Numbered from the stretch's first letter, positions 23,594-38,389 are shown. The stretch: DNA of 64,000 bases from Lethocerus indicus (GCA_019843655.1 JACDQD010000005.1:4553575-4617574), one strand, 5' to 3'. Made by a program: numbers and translations. The notes: generated from the sequence alone by a model not told the origin.

Positions 23594-26500
23594 CGGAATT
23601 AATTTATTGCTACTTTGTTTTATGGTTATGAAATGTTTATTATTAATTGGATTCTATAAAAAATTTACTGATAACATTAATTAAAATGGGGATCTTTAAT
23701 CCTCCACGATATTCAATTCTACAATGACGCTTACATAGTTCTCGGTTTCTCTGGCCTTTAATGAGTGATTATAATATATTAAATTTTTAATTGTGCTACC
23801 ACAAATATGTTTGTAGCAGTCCAGTATGAAGATTTAAACATTATCAAACTACAATGATTTACATATTTGCTAAATATTTTATTGCATTAAACGGCTATTT
23901 GTTTTCAAAATATTCATTTTGTAGTACACAAAGGTAAAACACTACACATATTTTTTTTACACCTGAAGAAAGTAGAAAACTTTCCTCTTGACAAAAGGTT
24001 ATTATTCATTATTCACCACCTTTAAGAAAGGAGATAATGGTATGAAGTATAACTAAAATGGAGCTGTATAAGATTTAGTTCTTCAGCGGATTTTAAACCC
24101 TCTCCGAAGAAATTTTCGATGGGGATAATACGTGCTATAATTTTGGTCTAAAATAAAACTGATCGTAAAAACCGCGCTTTATTACGGCTGTTTCATTTAT
24201 ATTTCTAGAAATATCACGCAATTCAGAAATAAATAAAACGTAAGACTAAAACGAAAGTCGATAATGAAATAAAAAAATAGATTAGAGATACGGAAAAAAC
24301 AAACATAAATTCTGCTCGAATTCTATCTTTAGGATAGTTTCGAGTTCCACCAAGTGAGATAAGTTTCTTGTCATTCGGCGGTTAAATTTAGATTTCCGCC
24401 CTAGATTTTGCACTTTAATGATTACTGTAATAGGTGTACATTCTGAGATAATCAACTTAAAGTTACTTCTGTATTTCACAACATTGTTTTAACATTCTTT
24501 CGAAGCCTAAATCATCGTTTAGCGTATTTAATCACTGCCGAAAAAATTATTAGTTTGTTTTACGAAAGCAGAAAGTGGGAATTAATCTTAGCGTTTTATG
24601 CCTGAATGCAAACTATTCGAATTCGACTAATAAACTAATTTTGCGGCTCGATTCTTCTTCAAACGAAACTGTTCATTTTGACAGCGAGAGGGTGGAGTTA
24701 TTAGGGATAGGGGGAGCCGGCTAATAAATGTTCGGTGGAGGGTGGAGGAAAGGAAATTAAAGGATTAAGTGGGGGGTTGAACCTGCAAAAACGAAAGCTT
24801 TTTTTGTTGGGGAGGGAAATCATTGTCGCCGGTATAATCGGATATGAACCGGGCCAATTGAATCAGTTTCCTCTGAAGAAGGGGAGGATTCCCGCCGAAG
24901 TGCTATTTCCTAATTTTCCGGGACCCAAGGGCCCGCAGTACAAGACAATTATTTGTTTTCCATTTCCTGCGGCTCCCGGCGGTTTGGGAAAACGGGGAAA
25001 AAGTAGCGAGCGGTTCGGGATCAGAAGTCCAATCCTCTTACGGGGGACTTCCGACTTGGGACTTGGGGGTGGAGCGATTTAAAAATTCCCGAATGGAGTT
25101 CGGCGGCTTCGAGCATTATCTTGTTCTCCCTTAGCGGAATACGCGATTGTTCGTTGGATTCTGTGTCAACCAACAAATCCCCGTTATACAAATGATCTAA
25201 CCGTTCGCGTTCATTCAATACTTGACGCAGGGGTGGAGAATGTGCAGCAGTACCGAAGTAACCTCTTTTAATTAGGTTTTGAATCAACCAGGATATACCA
25301 ATATTCGCGGATTGGCCTTATCCGAAATGTTTCCATTTAAAAATCTTTAGGAAAATGAGTCATCAAATCTGCATTACACCATAAATTGTAAGTCATACAA
25401 AAAATAGTCTATTATGATAATATCATAACCTTCACCATAATATCAGAAAACTCTCTTGAGTCTCGAGTGGATTTCATCGCAGTTCATATGCGGCTACCGA
25501 TTTTTGGAAACTCTTAAATATAGCCGCCGCGAATTTATTGAATTTCATCTCCGCTCCCCTCTTGATTTCGGGGGCCACTTAAATGGAAAATAAAGCTTGA
25601 CTCTTTTATAAAGGGCCCCACTTTCTCTTTTGGGCTCAAGGACGTAGGCAATCTCGGTAAAAGAAACAGAAGGCGGGAGAAAGCGGTTGAATTAAAAGTT
25701 TAAAAACAAAAAAGGAACAGAAGTTAAAGTTTGCAAAAGGAATGGATCGGATTTATGAAGCCGCCTTAAAGGCGGAAAGCGTATGAGAAGTATGAGGAAA
25801 TATGGAATTCTCTTTCTTTCCATTTTCTTCTCGGGAGTTACAACTTGAATATTTAGTGGATTTTACCGGGGCGCATCTTCGGAAGCCTTCTCTTGTTGTG
25901 CGGCTTAACATCCTTGAATCTTAGCTCTGGGGCGAATTAAATATTTTATACATATTTCTGCTCGCTGTCAACTCTGATGACTTCATTTATGCGTTGTCTT
26001 ATACTAAGGATCGGATTTAGAGCCTTCGTTAAGTAAGTAACGTCATAGAAATTCACGTAACGTCACGACAGGAAAGGCAAGGATTTCTTCTTGTGATCTT
26101 CTATCTCCGCTCGCTGTTTTGGTCTTTTGCTAGATCAGTTTCGGATTGTACTTATCTCCATTAACTTCTCCCATTAGGGGTTGTATTGTTTTTCATTCTA
26201 ACATCCACTTTTCCCTATTATTATACACGGAACGAGCGACTGGTTTTTCATTTATTATTTAATTGTTCCCAATCGATTAATTAGGCTGTGGCGTCATCGA
26301 GCGTTCACGTCGGCCGGGTATTTCGCCGAAATCTACTGTTTGTAGCGAGCCGCAGGCAAAGCTAAATTGAAAGTCCTTCTATTACTGACGGTAGTTTTCC
26401 GCGAAGCTTTCCCGGAAGCTCCTGCGTCACCGCCATTACGAATGCACATTTAGATCTAAAATAGCCGGCGCTCGGCCCCAATGTGAGTGTCTACGGCGTG

Positions 26501-29500
26501 TGTGAATCGACGCGTTCCAAGTACCGATTAAATGTTAAACAACTCCGCTTCCGGCCAGTGAGGGTGAAAGGGGAAGCTGGGTGCCGTATGCAAAATGCAA
26601 CGGGGGCGGTTATTCTTTGGGATTTTTTAAATCGGGTTTTTTCTCTCCCCCCCCCCCTCTCACACCCCTGTTCCCCGGTCACGATCGGAACCAACAGGTT
26701 GGTATTCCTACAATTTTTAGCAGGAGGGGAGACGCTTTGAACGGCAAACGAGGCCGTTCGGAGATCGTTCTTGCTAGCGTGGTCGCGTTTTCAACAGGTT
26801 TACTACAGGCCGTTCGACGGGTTCAACGGATCACATCAAACACTCCAAGAACTTATAAAATGTTCGCCTTTTTATACCGACACCTCTGTATTGGAACCAA
26901 CAACATTTAACTATGCTCAAAAGACTTACGGAAACAACATATTCAATTCGGTGCAAATAATTGAAAAAATGAGACACTAAGAGAAATTTTTGGGTTCCCG
27001 AAACGCTGAACCGTACCTTTCCACACGTATCTCATCATGTATGTTCCTTTTATATATTATTAGAAATTTTATTTTATTTCACAGTAACTCAGATAATATG
27101 ATTATGATTGAACTGTTGATCCGAGATTCTCTATTTCCGTTGAGATATCATTTTCGAACAAATTCGTCCAAAGTTTCTTCAGCATTTCATGAATAAAAAA
27201 AGTAGAACACGCAAATTCTCACTGATACTCCAAAAGATATAAGGAAAAACCAATATTTTTTCCACAAGTTTTCCTGGAATGATTGAGGCATAAATTTTCA
27301 TGAACTGGTCCTTAGGGAAGACGATAATGAAACCTGTCTGGAGAGATTAAAACTGAAAACATTAGAAGAAAGTTTTTGTTCGAAAAAATTGTCCAAGAAT
27401 CAACTGGAATGATCGCCGGACATTTTGAGAGCTCGATTCTACAGATGTAGGCCCGAGTATTGGCTACTTCCCGTCATTTTCTGCTGTTACTTCCGTTCGC
27501 GCCTCGAAATCAGTTTTATTACGGAAAAAGCTTGCCAATTAGACAGAAATGAGCGGTACGGGGAAAATATTTAAACGGCTGCCGGACGGTCGCGTGTCGT
27601 CGCAGTTATTCGTGACTCTACGGGCGAAATGGGGTAAAATGAAAAGCTACCCATGACAAATTTTCTTGGAAATTGGCCGACGACAGCGACGGCCAACTTT
27701 TTTCCCTCACTCTGTTTGTCACGATTCGGAAGGACAGAGGACTAAATAAATATTCCGAAAATAGAGAAGTCGCTTAAAAAATATATATATAGACAAGATA
27801 AAAGAAATTTAAAAACGTTTCTCGTCAAGTTGCCAACCGCCCAAGACGAAGATTAAGTATCGGGCAATATTATAATAATATTTTCATGGCAGGCAACTTA
27901 AACAAAAAAAAGAACAAATAACACGAACAAATCATGGCCGTTCTGCTGGAATCGAATTTTACACCCATTTTAAGTCATCTATTTTACGCACGATTGACCT
28001 ATCTGGAAGAAATTTTTATTTCACCGACGTCACTTGAGGCAAATATAGTATGTTGTATAAATATAATGTATATCTAAGCGATATTTTTTTCAGTATTGCG
28101 GGCTGTATTCACCAGAAAAAGTTATTGAGGCGCCATGATTTTCATTCACCAGTATGGCCACGAAAGGATGTTCGTTCACTAGTGGTCGATTGATTTGTGC
28201 CCTCGTCGCATAATTCGAACAAAAAAATACGATATACCGAAACATTTAGTCCGTGCTTTTTTCTTCTTTTTCTTTAATGAAAGCACTAAGCAAACTCCAC
28301 TTAAGAAAAGTGGGAAATCCAGGGGCTTGAATCGGGATATAGAGTGGGCCCTCGGGCCCGCCGCAGCTCTTACAGCAGAAAAAAAATTAGCCTTGAAGAA
28401 TTAACGCCCGAGGGATGTTTCTTCTGCGGGACCAGTTTCATATTTTAACTGCGATTGCGGGCCCTTTCCCCCCGGCCCTAATAAATCACGACCCCTCCCT
28501 CCGCCCAACCACCCCCGACAACCCCTGTTAAAACTTAAATGCACCAGTCGCACGAGACAATTCTTTTTATGTGTCGGGCCTCGTCGTTCCCGCGGGTTGT
28601 AGGGCATTTCGAGAAAATGGAGTCGGACAAGAACACACTGGCCGTAGTGAATTTTCTCTCCCGGAGGGGCTACCTGGAAAATTTCGTTATCATCTTACGG
28701 ACGTTGCTCTGAAGTGTATGAATGCTATCTGTCGTTTCAATTCATTGATTTGAGCCTGTCCTCGCTATCGTCGTTAAAATATTCTAAAATTGTCGTCGTA
28801 TTAATTCAGAGGAGTAATTAATTAATGCCATTCCGCACCCTGACATTACACCCCCGGAAGGAAAGGTTCGAATTTATTTTTTGCTTGAAAATTATATTTT
28901 CGTGGTATTTGAAATATTTATATTGAGGTTTTAAATCAGTTATAAAAAATATGTATATAAAAAATATAAGAACTACTTTTTGGCCAATTCGCGTACCAAA
29001 ACACAGCTGGTGAGGCGTTGCTCTTACCACTTTTGGACTTTCATCTAAGCTCCTACCAGTCGAAAGTTGAGTTCCCTTCAAGACTCGAACTTTCTTCGAT
29101 TCGGTCCGCTCCGTTGCCGACGTTTCGGAACAGTTTGTAGTTCCATCTGCTGCCCAGGACCTTTCCTGTAGGACACGGATTACCCGCAAAGTAGGCAGTA
29201 TCCATTTCTCTTCGCGGCAATTTTCACTGTTGCATCATAAAAATATCTCAGTATATGCGCGAGCAACAATTTTTATGTATCCCAGAAAGATTTAATTTTA
29301 GCAATTAATTTTAGCGAAATATTCAATTTGTTGAACTCGCCTTACGTTTTTGTACGGCTTTTGGTCTTTTTGGATGATGATTCTACATCATAAGTTAATC
29401 CTTTTGTTCAATGATGAAGCCTTACTAACTTCGTATACGGACTGAAACTAAAGTAAGTTCGAGTCAAGCTTCCGTAAAAATGGAGTTTTACCACACCGAA

Positions 29501-31080
29501 TTTCGATTTAGTTTATAAAACGCTGGTCCATAGATTTTTTTCAAGGAGATTAGCCAATTTTAATACGAGGCTCCGTCGAATAATTAATACGCTAATTGAA
29601 CTCCTTATCGGGCATATATTTTTTTATTTTCACATGGTGTACTCGTTATTAACGTACGGTCGGGGAACACGCGACTCGCCCGGTTCAATTTTACATGCTC
29701 CGTTTTAAGGAAAGCCACCGAAAGTCGCAGAATTTCGTTAAGGAAAAGTGGAATATTTTCCTTCATTGAGGGCTTCGATTATATCACTCCTACAGTAAAG
29801 TACTTCCCTTAGGGCAATATTGGTTTTTTCTAGTCACAGAATCCAGAAAGCACGTTGTTTTCCTCGTGACGAAATTCCTCAGAAAAGAAGTGTTTTCCGA
29901 CATATCGAAACAGGAAGGTTCTCTGAAAATCTAAATAGTATTTATCTGTTGGCTGAATACTTTAGGACATGTGATAGGGACCATTTATGAATAACCACAT
30001 ACATTTGAATAACCACTTAGACACTTGTAGAGCGCTATTTACGGTTTCAGTAGAGGGAAAATCCGGGATTTGAAACCGTAAGTCCATATTCTTGAGCACT
30101 AGTCCTCTCAATCTTCTTCCCCCTTTTATCTCATCCTAAGAACAATTCTTTGTAAGAAGTCCATTCGTCTTCTTTTTGCCTTTTATACATTTTTGTACCT
30201 TCCTGCCCCACAGGATCTTTCACTCGATCAATCACAGCTTCCGACATTCGTCAACTTAAAGACTTAAAGACTACATGGAAAAATAGCCGACCGGTAAATG
30301 CTCTTAAATTACAGAAGTTCAAAGTGTAAAAACCCACATTTTTTTCATTTTTTTAACCTTTTTTATTTTTTGTACAATCAACTAAGTATAGTTATGGGTA
30401 CAACTGATGAGTGTTTTTTTTCCCATTTGATTCTCCATTCTGGTCGGCATTAGCGAAAGTTCTGCTCTCAATACTGCCTGGCGACTGCCTCGGCAACCCC
30501 TCACTCAGATGTTAATCATTGGCCCATTCCCGTGTGAACACCCTCAAGTGTAACTAAATCCCTTCCACCCACATCGTCCAAACGAAATTCTGATCGGTAG
30601 AGTGACCGCCTAGAACCAAACCAACTCCAACGCAAAATTAATTTATTATGAATTAAGGCAGAGCATATGTAGGTGTGTATATCCATATAGGGGTATTTAT
30701 ATGTATAAGGAAGATCGTGTAATATGGGATACTTCCAACGATGGTGTTAACTAAACTGAAGTAGATTTCCAACATTCGCAAGATTTCGCATAGCAGTGCA
30801 GTGAATAACATCTATTCCACTCTTATTATTTTAGCCAATAAAATGTAGAGGTATTTAGTATTCTAGGTATATTTCTATCCTTTTACGTACAAGTGATAGA
30901 TTAGTAAATAATTGGTACTTAAGCAATAAAATAGGATTAATGACATCCTGGCCACTGTGGCTGTCGAAGGCGGTGAAAACCCCGGTGGCCGGATCTATGA
31001 AGAAGAGTACGGGAAGTGGGAGAAAAGTGTCTTGAAAATGTATATGTGCCTCCCCTCCGCCGATATTTATCGAATATATG
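23594..31080. other. Non-coding, AT-rich
   Basis: Small GC-richer patches lie at 24690-25080, 26480-26740 and 28320-28700, the second with a poly-C run at about 26648-26657. Open frames at 24735-25082 and 28818-29189 have no recognisable domain. The hairpin at 30037 is listed separately. Confidence 0.6.
30037..30083 (+). other. 47 nt hairpin with 13 bp stem
   Basis: TTACGGTTTCA (30039-30049) pairs perfectly with TGAAACCGTAA (30071-30081), extended by one G-U and one A-U pair. The loop is 21 nt. It is shorter than a typical animal pre-miRNA. Confidence 0.6.
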
Positions 31081-31400
31081 AAATATCAGCAGGCGCCCCC
31101 TTCCCTAGTGGGGCGACACGAGGGCGTACAGCGGGGGTGGGATGAGAGGAGCAACAAGTTGTACAAGGGTGGGCGGCCCCCGGACCCTTTCTTCCCTTCT
31201 TTTTCGATTTTCAGTTCCTTCCGTCCTATTTTTCCCTTATCTCGCGCCCTTCCTAGAAACTCTCTTTCCTCTTATCGCCCTCCTTCGCCTCGCCGGGTGG
31301 AAATTTACATGGAGTTTTCGACAAAGGGGACCGGCCGGTCATTTAGACCGGTGACGCGAGCGTCACAAGGTTGTTGCGCGTGAATAAATTCTGTTAAAAT
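31081..31400. other. GC- and CpG-rich patch
   Basis: A stop-poor GC patch with overlapping open frames in two + strand frames and no recognisable protein. Confidence 0.5.
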
Positions 31401-31638
31401 ATTCCAATCGGGGGATTTAGGAGGGTCAGAGTTTTCCCCGTCCCTCTTACTCACAAGTCGTATGAATTTTCGGACCTCTACAATTTTTCTATACCCCCAT
31501 CATTAGCATTGTGTAGTATTGTGTAGAAAAATGTTCCGGAACGAAAGTGGAAGTATCTTCATAGTTTATCGCCTATTTTTAAGTGACATAATCGTCGAAA
31601 ATAATCGAATAAAAGTACTGTATGTCAGAATAGTACGA

Positions 31639-31641
<3 letters not shown>

Positions 31642-31689
<48 letters not shown>
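31642..31689. repeat. (TA)n microsatellite
   Basis: An uninterrupted run of about 48 bp, about 90 bp upstream of the weak ratchet-like site at 31785. Confidence 0.98.
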
Positions 31690-31692
<3 letters not shown>

Positions 31693-31760
31693 TGTTTCAC
31701 ATATTAAATAATTGAACAAATATATTGTAATACAATAAGAAAAAGTATTACGGAAATAAA

Positions 31761-31790
31761 AACTCACCTCCTCGTTAGGCTTAGGTAAGT
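31761..31790 (+). other. Weak ratchet-like site (TAG fused to GTAAGT)
   Basis: A perfect donor GTAAGT at 31785-31790 follows TAG at 31782-31784. About 15 of the 20 preceding bases are pyrimidines. It is weaker than the other two sites: the base before AG is T rather than C, another TAG lies seven bases upstream, and no strong donor follows within 40 nt. It could be a degenerate ratchet point, a plain cryptic donor, or chance. Confidence 0.2.
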
Positions 31791-34700
31791 CGGTTGTTCT
31801 TCCAATTAATATTGGATTATTTATTTGTATTACTTTTGCATGCTAGGTGGTCGTTTCACAGGAGGCGCCTGCAGGAAACATTTGAGATTGACTTTGATTA
31901 AAACTAGAGCATTGGAATATTTGGGATTTCAGTAATTAAATAAAATACAGGAATTGTAGCGAGCATACTGACCAGTGGGACCTTAAAGCAACTAGTAGTA
32001 GTTATATTTTCAAAATATATATTACTTCAATTTCTAGTTTATATTATTTTTTCGGTTTATTAGTCATTATAGAGAGCTACTTAATTTACCCTTAAATATT
32101 AATTCAGTATTTGAGAACTATCTATTGTATGGTTGTTTCAAAACGCATTCGTGTCAAACTACAAGTCTTTAGATTAAATGCCCCAAATTGTCCGGCTTTG
32201 TTCAGTTATGAATAGCCTTAAACAATTGACAATAAACGGTTGACGGGTTGAAACCCGATCAGAATCCGCACTATTATTTTAATATAGTTCCGGGCTCGTT
32301 TATTTCCAGCCGGTCAGTCTCATAATGGCTGCCATTATCAGCCCCCATATTTCAACCCCTGTGGGGTAAATCAAAACGTCTGTCAGTCAGAACAGAGCCC
32401 CGCTATTTATTATAAAGGGCCCCCTGTCGACCGATCCCCGCCGGGGTTCCGCAATATGACCATACACAAAAGATGAACTATTTCATACCTCAATTACAGG
32501 ATTATTCAGATCCAGGAATACTTCCAATATATCCGGTTGCCAAGAAAAAATAATTAAAAAAGTTAACGAAGCCTTTACAGTTGGCAAATTTATATCTTCT
32601 TACTTTCGTATGTTATTTTGTGTACCTATCAATTAATTAAGTAAGTTATTTCCTATCGTTGTCATCGTAAATCGGGCACTTACATACTTTGCATGTATTA
32701 CGGGAAAGGTGACCGACAATGTTTATTTTTATTCTCGAAATAGAGACGCGAATTGGTCCCGGCAAAAGCCACAGTTCAGCGGGCCGAAACGCCACCAACG
32801 GCAGACGCTACAGAATGAACGGAATCGAATAAACGGGTCTAGTTTAGACCGCTGACAGCGGATCGCGGCCGGCCAGCCATCCCACGCCGATGCGGTCGAA
32901 AGCCAGCCCCTAACAGAGAGGGTGAGAGGGGGTGAGAATGGACGACAGAAGAGAATGGGCCAACGGGAGAAAGAGAATTAGCGGTATTGATGGAGGGGGG
33001 CCTACCATCATGTCAATGATTAATGTGTGTTTGGTCTGGCTTTTGTGTGTTCCCACCAGCCCCCTACCCTTCCAACGACCACTACAAACAGCCCCACCCC
33101 CCTGAACGCACCTCTATTGGAACGGTCCGAATTGTTAAACACGACTGAAAGGCGGCTTCTGGAGACGCTTTGACATTTTAAATATTCAATGACCTGTTGA
33201 GTTGTGTATATCGGCCTGTAAGGAGACAAATACTAAGGCTGGAACTACTTTCTTATTTAGAATTCCGATAAACGCTCTTTATACTGTCGAGAAAGCATAC
33301 TCGGAAGGAAGTGATACTTTTTCTAAACTAATTACCATCATTGTCAATGTAATCGTAAGCCGAAATATTTTAATTTCCCAACTAATATTGAAAAATTTGA
33401 GTTTCTACGTACCAGAACATAATGTTAAGTTCAACAATCTTTAAACAAAGTTGTGTCAGCGTTGGTCTCGGATTCGATACCCGAGTCAGTCAGAATTTTG
33501 ATAACTTCCAACCGCTGGGAGTACCTTGACTAATAGGATCATTTAATAGGAAAATGTTGGCTGGATTTATACAATTATCCGATGAGGAAATATTCTAGGC
33601 TTACTTTGAGAATACTGACCACATATTACGTGTAATATAATTATAAAATAAACATAAAAATTATGATATTTAATTTCTAAAATTCAGCTATTCCCGAAAA
33701 GTACAGCATTACGGATTATGCAAAGAATAAGATCCAATTAAGTTTTTTATTTCACTCATGCCGACTGAAAACATCTACGAATTAATATTTTGAAAACAGT
33801 CTGCGATTTTGTGGTGCCATTCATGGATGCGATCTATTTATAGACCTGTTAAATAGCTGCCCGGCCGGTCCGTGACACTGACCCCCCGAACAAAGGCGAT
33901 CCCATTACGCTTAGTTAGGTTAAAAATGCAAGGGACCTGTTGATTTCTTATTGACCCGGGGCAACTCCAAGTTTTCCAACAACCTCGCAGTTGAAAGCCT
34001 GTGTTTAAGAAATTTTTCTAAAAAGCGTGAAAACTTCAGTTCGTGATGAGGTTTCAACGAGTTAATTTTTCTAAGAAAAGAAATCTGGACATGTAATAAA
34101 GAAAAAAAATCTGCATCAAATAAATCATTCAGACATCTAATGTTTTATTAATTTCAACTTGATATTATGCGTTATTGGAATTATTTTCTAATAGATAAGA
34201 GTTGTAGCGTAAAAGTATATATAAAACCATTATCCAACATTATCCGAGCTTGATTAACTTGGTATGTACATTTCGTGAGTCTATAAGTGACACATTACCA
34301 GATGTAGTTTCTATGTGCACCTACTTCGTTTGGAAAATTAGGTGATTCTATAGGTAACTTCTATTTGAATTAATAAGCGTCATCAGCTTAACAACTGTTG
34401 TATTATACTCCGAATTGGAAACGATAAATCCGTCGATGGGTTTTGCGTTAAATATTAAGAAACAAATTACTTAAGAATCCGATTTTTCTTGTTCGTAAAA
34501 ATGCTCGCCAAACGTACTAATTTCCGGAACCGCCTCGCTCGACGGAAATTCTTCAATATTTCAGTCGGAAATAAACAGGAGAGTTTCACTTTCGGCAGGG
34601 AAACAAAATGCCCAACATAAACTGAATCTTTACACGTCTAGATTGGCTTTATAAAAAAACTTTTAAATAATTACAAATGTCCTATCTTGCATTATAAATT

Positions 34701-35049
34701 TTACTTTACTCGCCAAATTCTCCCCCCCCCCCGCTATTTTTCCCTCCTGTTAAGCGTTGGGCTGAATGTAGGTATAGCGGTGAAGGGGGAGGAGCGGGGA
34801 TGAAATAAATGGCCCGCCTGTCTTCAATAATGGCGTCACTATCAGTACGAAACACACGGCGTGTATACGTCCCCGGCTCAGTTTGGTAAATAAGCCGAAT
34901 GACGTAGGAGCTTATTAGAAACTAATTGGACTTGGACTGAGTGGTAATCCCTTTATTAATAAGCTGCGGCAGGGTGAAGCCATAGTTGACAACAATGTCT
35001 GTTGCTATTGGCGGGGATTAATCTGCCAATGATATATAGCTATTTGTGC

Positions 35050-35108
<59 letters not shown>

Positions 35109-38100
35109 AACTCTGTCATCCCTGATGGTACAGGTGCACTGCCTTATCTATCAAAGCCCGCACCCAAGTCCCCCCAATCTACTCTTAGTCCCGGGCCCTC
35201 TTCGCAGGGATCATTCCGGTTAAGCTTCAAGTAATGCGCCGTAACAACTCAATTCTAATTATTCCACCGGAGTTTGCCAGCTCCTCTGGTCTAATCAGTT
35301 GACATTTACAATCGCAGGAACTAAAATCCGATCCTGGCGTTTCGCAGCAGCGACAATGAGTAGTTAATTCCGGGGTTTCTTCGACTTAATTTGTAGTTGT
35401 CTTTCAATATATATTATGTTCACGCTTGCATAAGATCACTAGGAATGTGATTGAGCGTGAGAATTTTTTTAATCGAAAATGCAACGAATCCTTGAACAAT
35501 CGTGATATTGAATTCTCTTTCTGCTTAAGCCTCAATCATGGCAGCTTTCAATTCTCAGTTTACAAAGTGGGTACCGTTGTGTTTCGATGTAATGGGTTCG
35601 GTCGTGTGTCGATGGGAGGACGAATATTGGAATTCCTCGGCGGTCCCCGAGTGAGCTCGGAAAAGTGGTTCGGGGGTAGATGGGTGGGGGTGGAAGGATT
35701 TGGGACACTTGAAACGTTTTAACACGAGAAGAGAGGTTTTATCTTGTTTAACAGCTGGTGGCAAGGTACGGTCGGGGGCGGCGGTGGGGGCAGGTTCGTT
35801 GCCCGGGGGCCGAGTTTAGAGTGTGATATCGTGTATCGGATCCGCATCTGCGACAGCCCCGCACGTCGAATACCGCCCCTTTCGGCCCCTCAATCTCTAT
35901 TGAACATCACTCGTCCGTGTTAATTGCCGGCTGTTTCGATTAAAAAACGTACAAACGTATGAATATTTTCGTTCGTTCCCAATTCGTTTGATGGAAGTTA
36001 ATTATTTCCCGATTTGACTAATACCGATAACGACATACGACTATAAGCTAAGTTCTCAACCGGAAGACAAACGAGATATCGATAACATACCCCAATAATC
36101 CAATATATTGTTTATACATTACATTCCACAATAAACTGGTTATGGTAGAAAACCAGTCTACAGGCATCCAGGAAGCAAGAGGCTTCAAAACGTGGATTTT
36201 TATTTCCCGTAAATTAATTACAATGGAACAAAATATGTACCGACAAATATTTCATATAGTTAGTCATATCTGCATTTTTAAGAATTAATTTTACTGTAAA
36301 ACCTTGTCAATATTTATGGGCTTTGTGTGATTTATTAGGTTTAAAGAATAGATCTGATACAACGCTTTCTTATTGAGTTGGGTGCTAAACGTAGTATTTA
36401 CTCTGCGTATAAATATTAGAGGGAAAATTTATTTCTTCCTCAAATGTCTCTGTTTTTTGATAAAAATGTGAACAATTGTAATAAATTCCCTCCTTTCATC
36501 GTTTGTTTTCAGTAAGTGTATATTATCCGTAATCAATCATACTTATGTCACCCACTATTATTGAGGAGCCGGACATCAGAAAAATTATAAAATGTCAGAA
36601 ATCATTTCATATTTTCTATGAAACCTTCACGCTAACATATTATTTAAGGAATCTCCAGTGCCACTTCCATTGTCTCAGTACAGTTTTATAGCTTCGAATA
36701 ACGAACGAGGGATTTCATCGGGGAACTGTTTATTTTCTAAAAAATATACCTCGCTATTGTTGTCCCGCTTGTTATAAGCGACTTTTTTCACGCGAATTTA
36801 TTAGGGTGAATTCAAATGCCTTTATAAATTAACTCTGATAGAAGATAAGCAGTAGCCGTTCAAGATAAAGCCAAGAAAACACGCTAACGACACTGTTTTT
36901 ATTGTACAAATTTCTAAACTATCAGTATTTGAAGAAAATTATCCCGTGGAAGAATCACCGAAAGAGTGGCTTTACCTTAATTCGTCCGGAAATATTCGTA
37001 CTCACAAATATGTTTAATAAAGGAAGCGGATACGGATATTTCCAATTCCGGTATTACCAACAAATAAAGCAATCCCCCCCATACCACTTGCGTGCCTCAC
37101 AAATCTACTGGAGCAACGCTACTTCTGGAAGAGGCGAGTAGCCGAAACCTGTCATAACATTAGATTAAAAATCGGTGAATGGAGACAGACTATTTCTAGA
37201 ATGGCGGCAGCTCAATTATTAACTTGGAGAGTACATCGAGTGGCCGCGAAACGCTCAACCGAGGTAGCTGGCACTGTTCCCAGACAAGTGTGTATCGATC
37301 GGGTCAAAAACAAATAAATTATTGTAGAGGGAAAAGGTGAAAGCTGGGCGGGAGTATTTGGGCGTGAAGTGGTCTGCAGGATATTTACAAGGGTCGGCCC
37401 CCTAAAGTGGGATCATCGCGATTTCGATATTGGAATGGGAATACGTTGACGCTGCCGGGTAAAACACCGAGCTCATAGCTAAAATGGGAACCGGGTATTG
37501 CTGAAATTGGTTCTTCCTCGTCTTTCGAATCTATTTCAATTGTATACGTGTGTTCTATGTTTCGCATCGCCAATTTTGAATATTAATAAACCCATTAGTT
37601 ACGGGATTGATAGATTTGAAGTACAAAAATTATAATACTTTAATATAAAATTAAAATATCTGTTCATGTTCGTTTCTATAATTCTCTTATCCACTTATAC
37701 TGCTCCAATATAAACATTATGTATTGTAAATGTTCATAAATCTATCTCTCCGCATGAAGTTTCAAATTCATGCGCGGGAAAATCGTGACAAGTAACACGC
37801 CCAAAAGAACAGAAAACTATTTTAAGGTAGATTTGAATACCACAACTGTTTATTTGTTCCTGTACGGGGTTTGTACAATGAGTCCATTATCAATGGATCA
37901 CCAACAATCAATCATACTTGATTTTGACCAATTAGGCGAAATGTAGATTGGGAAGTGCACGATAGATCATGCCAAACTTTCGTGTACCTGTCTAATTAAT
38001 TACCTTAAAGTTATACAACACGGTCTTAAACTTAATGTACTCTGTCGTGAAAATGAACGGGCATTACGAATGAATGGGTATTATGAAATTTAAACACTGA

Positions 38101-38389
38101 TTTACTGAAAGCACACAGTGTTCATTCGATTAAAATTCTGTATTTGCCGTTCAATGGCTCTTATTTTCCGCGATGGAATTTTATACTTGGCAGAACCCAA
38201 TTTCCGCTGGCTAATTATCTATACCCTACATTAGTTCCATGACATTCTGGATGGGAGGAACCTCGCACGGAGGAAACACATACAAAAATAAAATTCTCTT
38301 TTATGTAGTATAGCTCAATCGCGGGAGCACTATCAATATACCTTGTTTATATTGTAGAACTATATGATCTTAATTCGGGTTTATATCTC
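31791..38389. other. Non-coding, AT-rich
   Basis: GC patches at about 32740-33130 and 35640-35900 and a poly-C run at about 34725-34734. A T-rich tract ending CAGTAAGTG near 36510 shares one G between AG and GT, so it is not a true fused splice site. No gene recognised. Confidence 0.6.
35053..35108. repeat. Compound (TA)n(TG)n microsatellite
   Basis: A TA run at 35053-35097 passes directly into a short TG run ending at 35108. It is preceded by GTGCGTG, so the whole stretch alternates purine and pyrimidine. Confidence 0.97.

Noticed and set aside
28818..29189. 123-codon open frame on the - strand
   Set aside because: It opens at TTG and ends in AT-rich low-complexity sequence. I could not match it to any protein family.
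30400..30480. CTGATGAG followed later by CGAAAG, another hammerhead-like pairing
   Set aside because: The intervening sequence cannot form a stem II closing next to GAAA.
33466..33490. tRNA T-arm or SINE B-box-like TCGGATTCGATACCCGA
   Set aside because: One stem mismatch, no A box and no cloverleaf upstream. At most a very old tRNA-derived relic.
36490..36520. TTTGTTTTCAGTAAGTG as a possible ratchet point
   Set aside because: AG and GT share the same G, so the donor cannot be regenerated after splicing to this acceptor.
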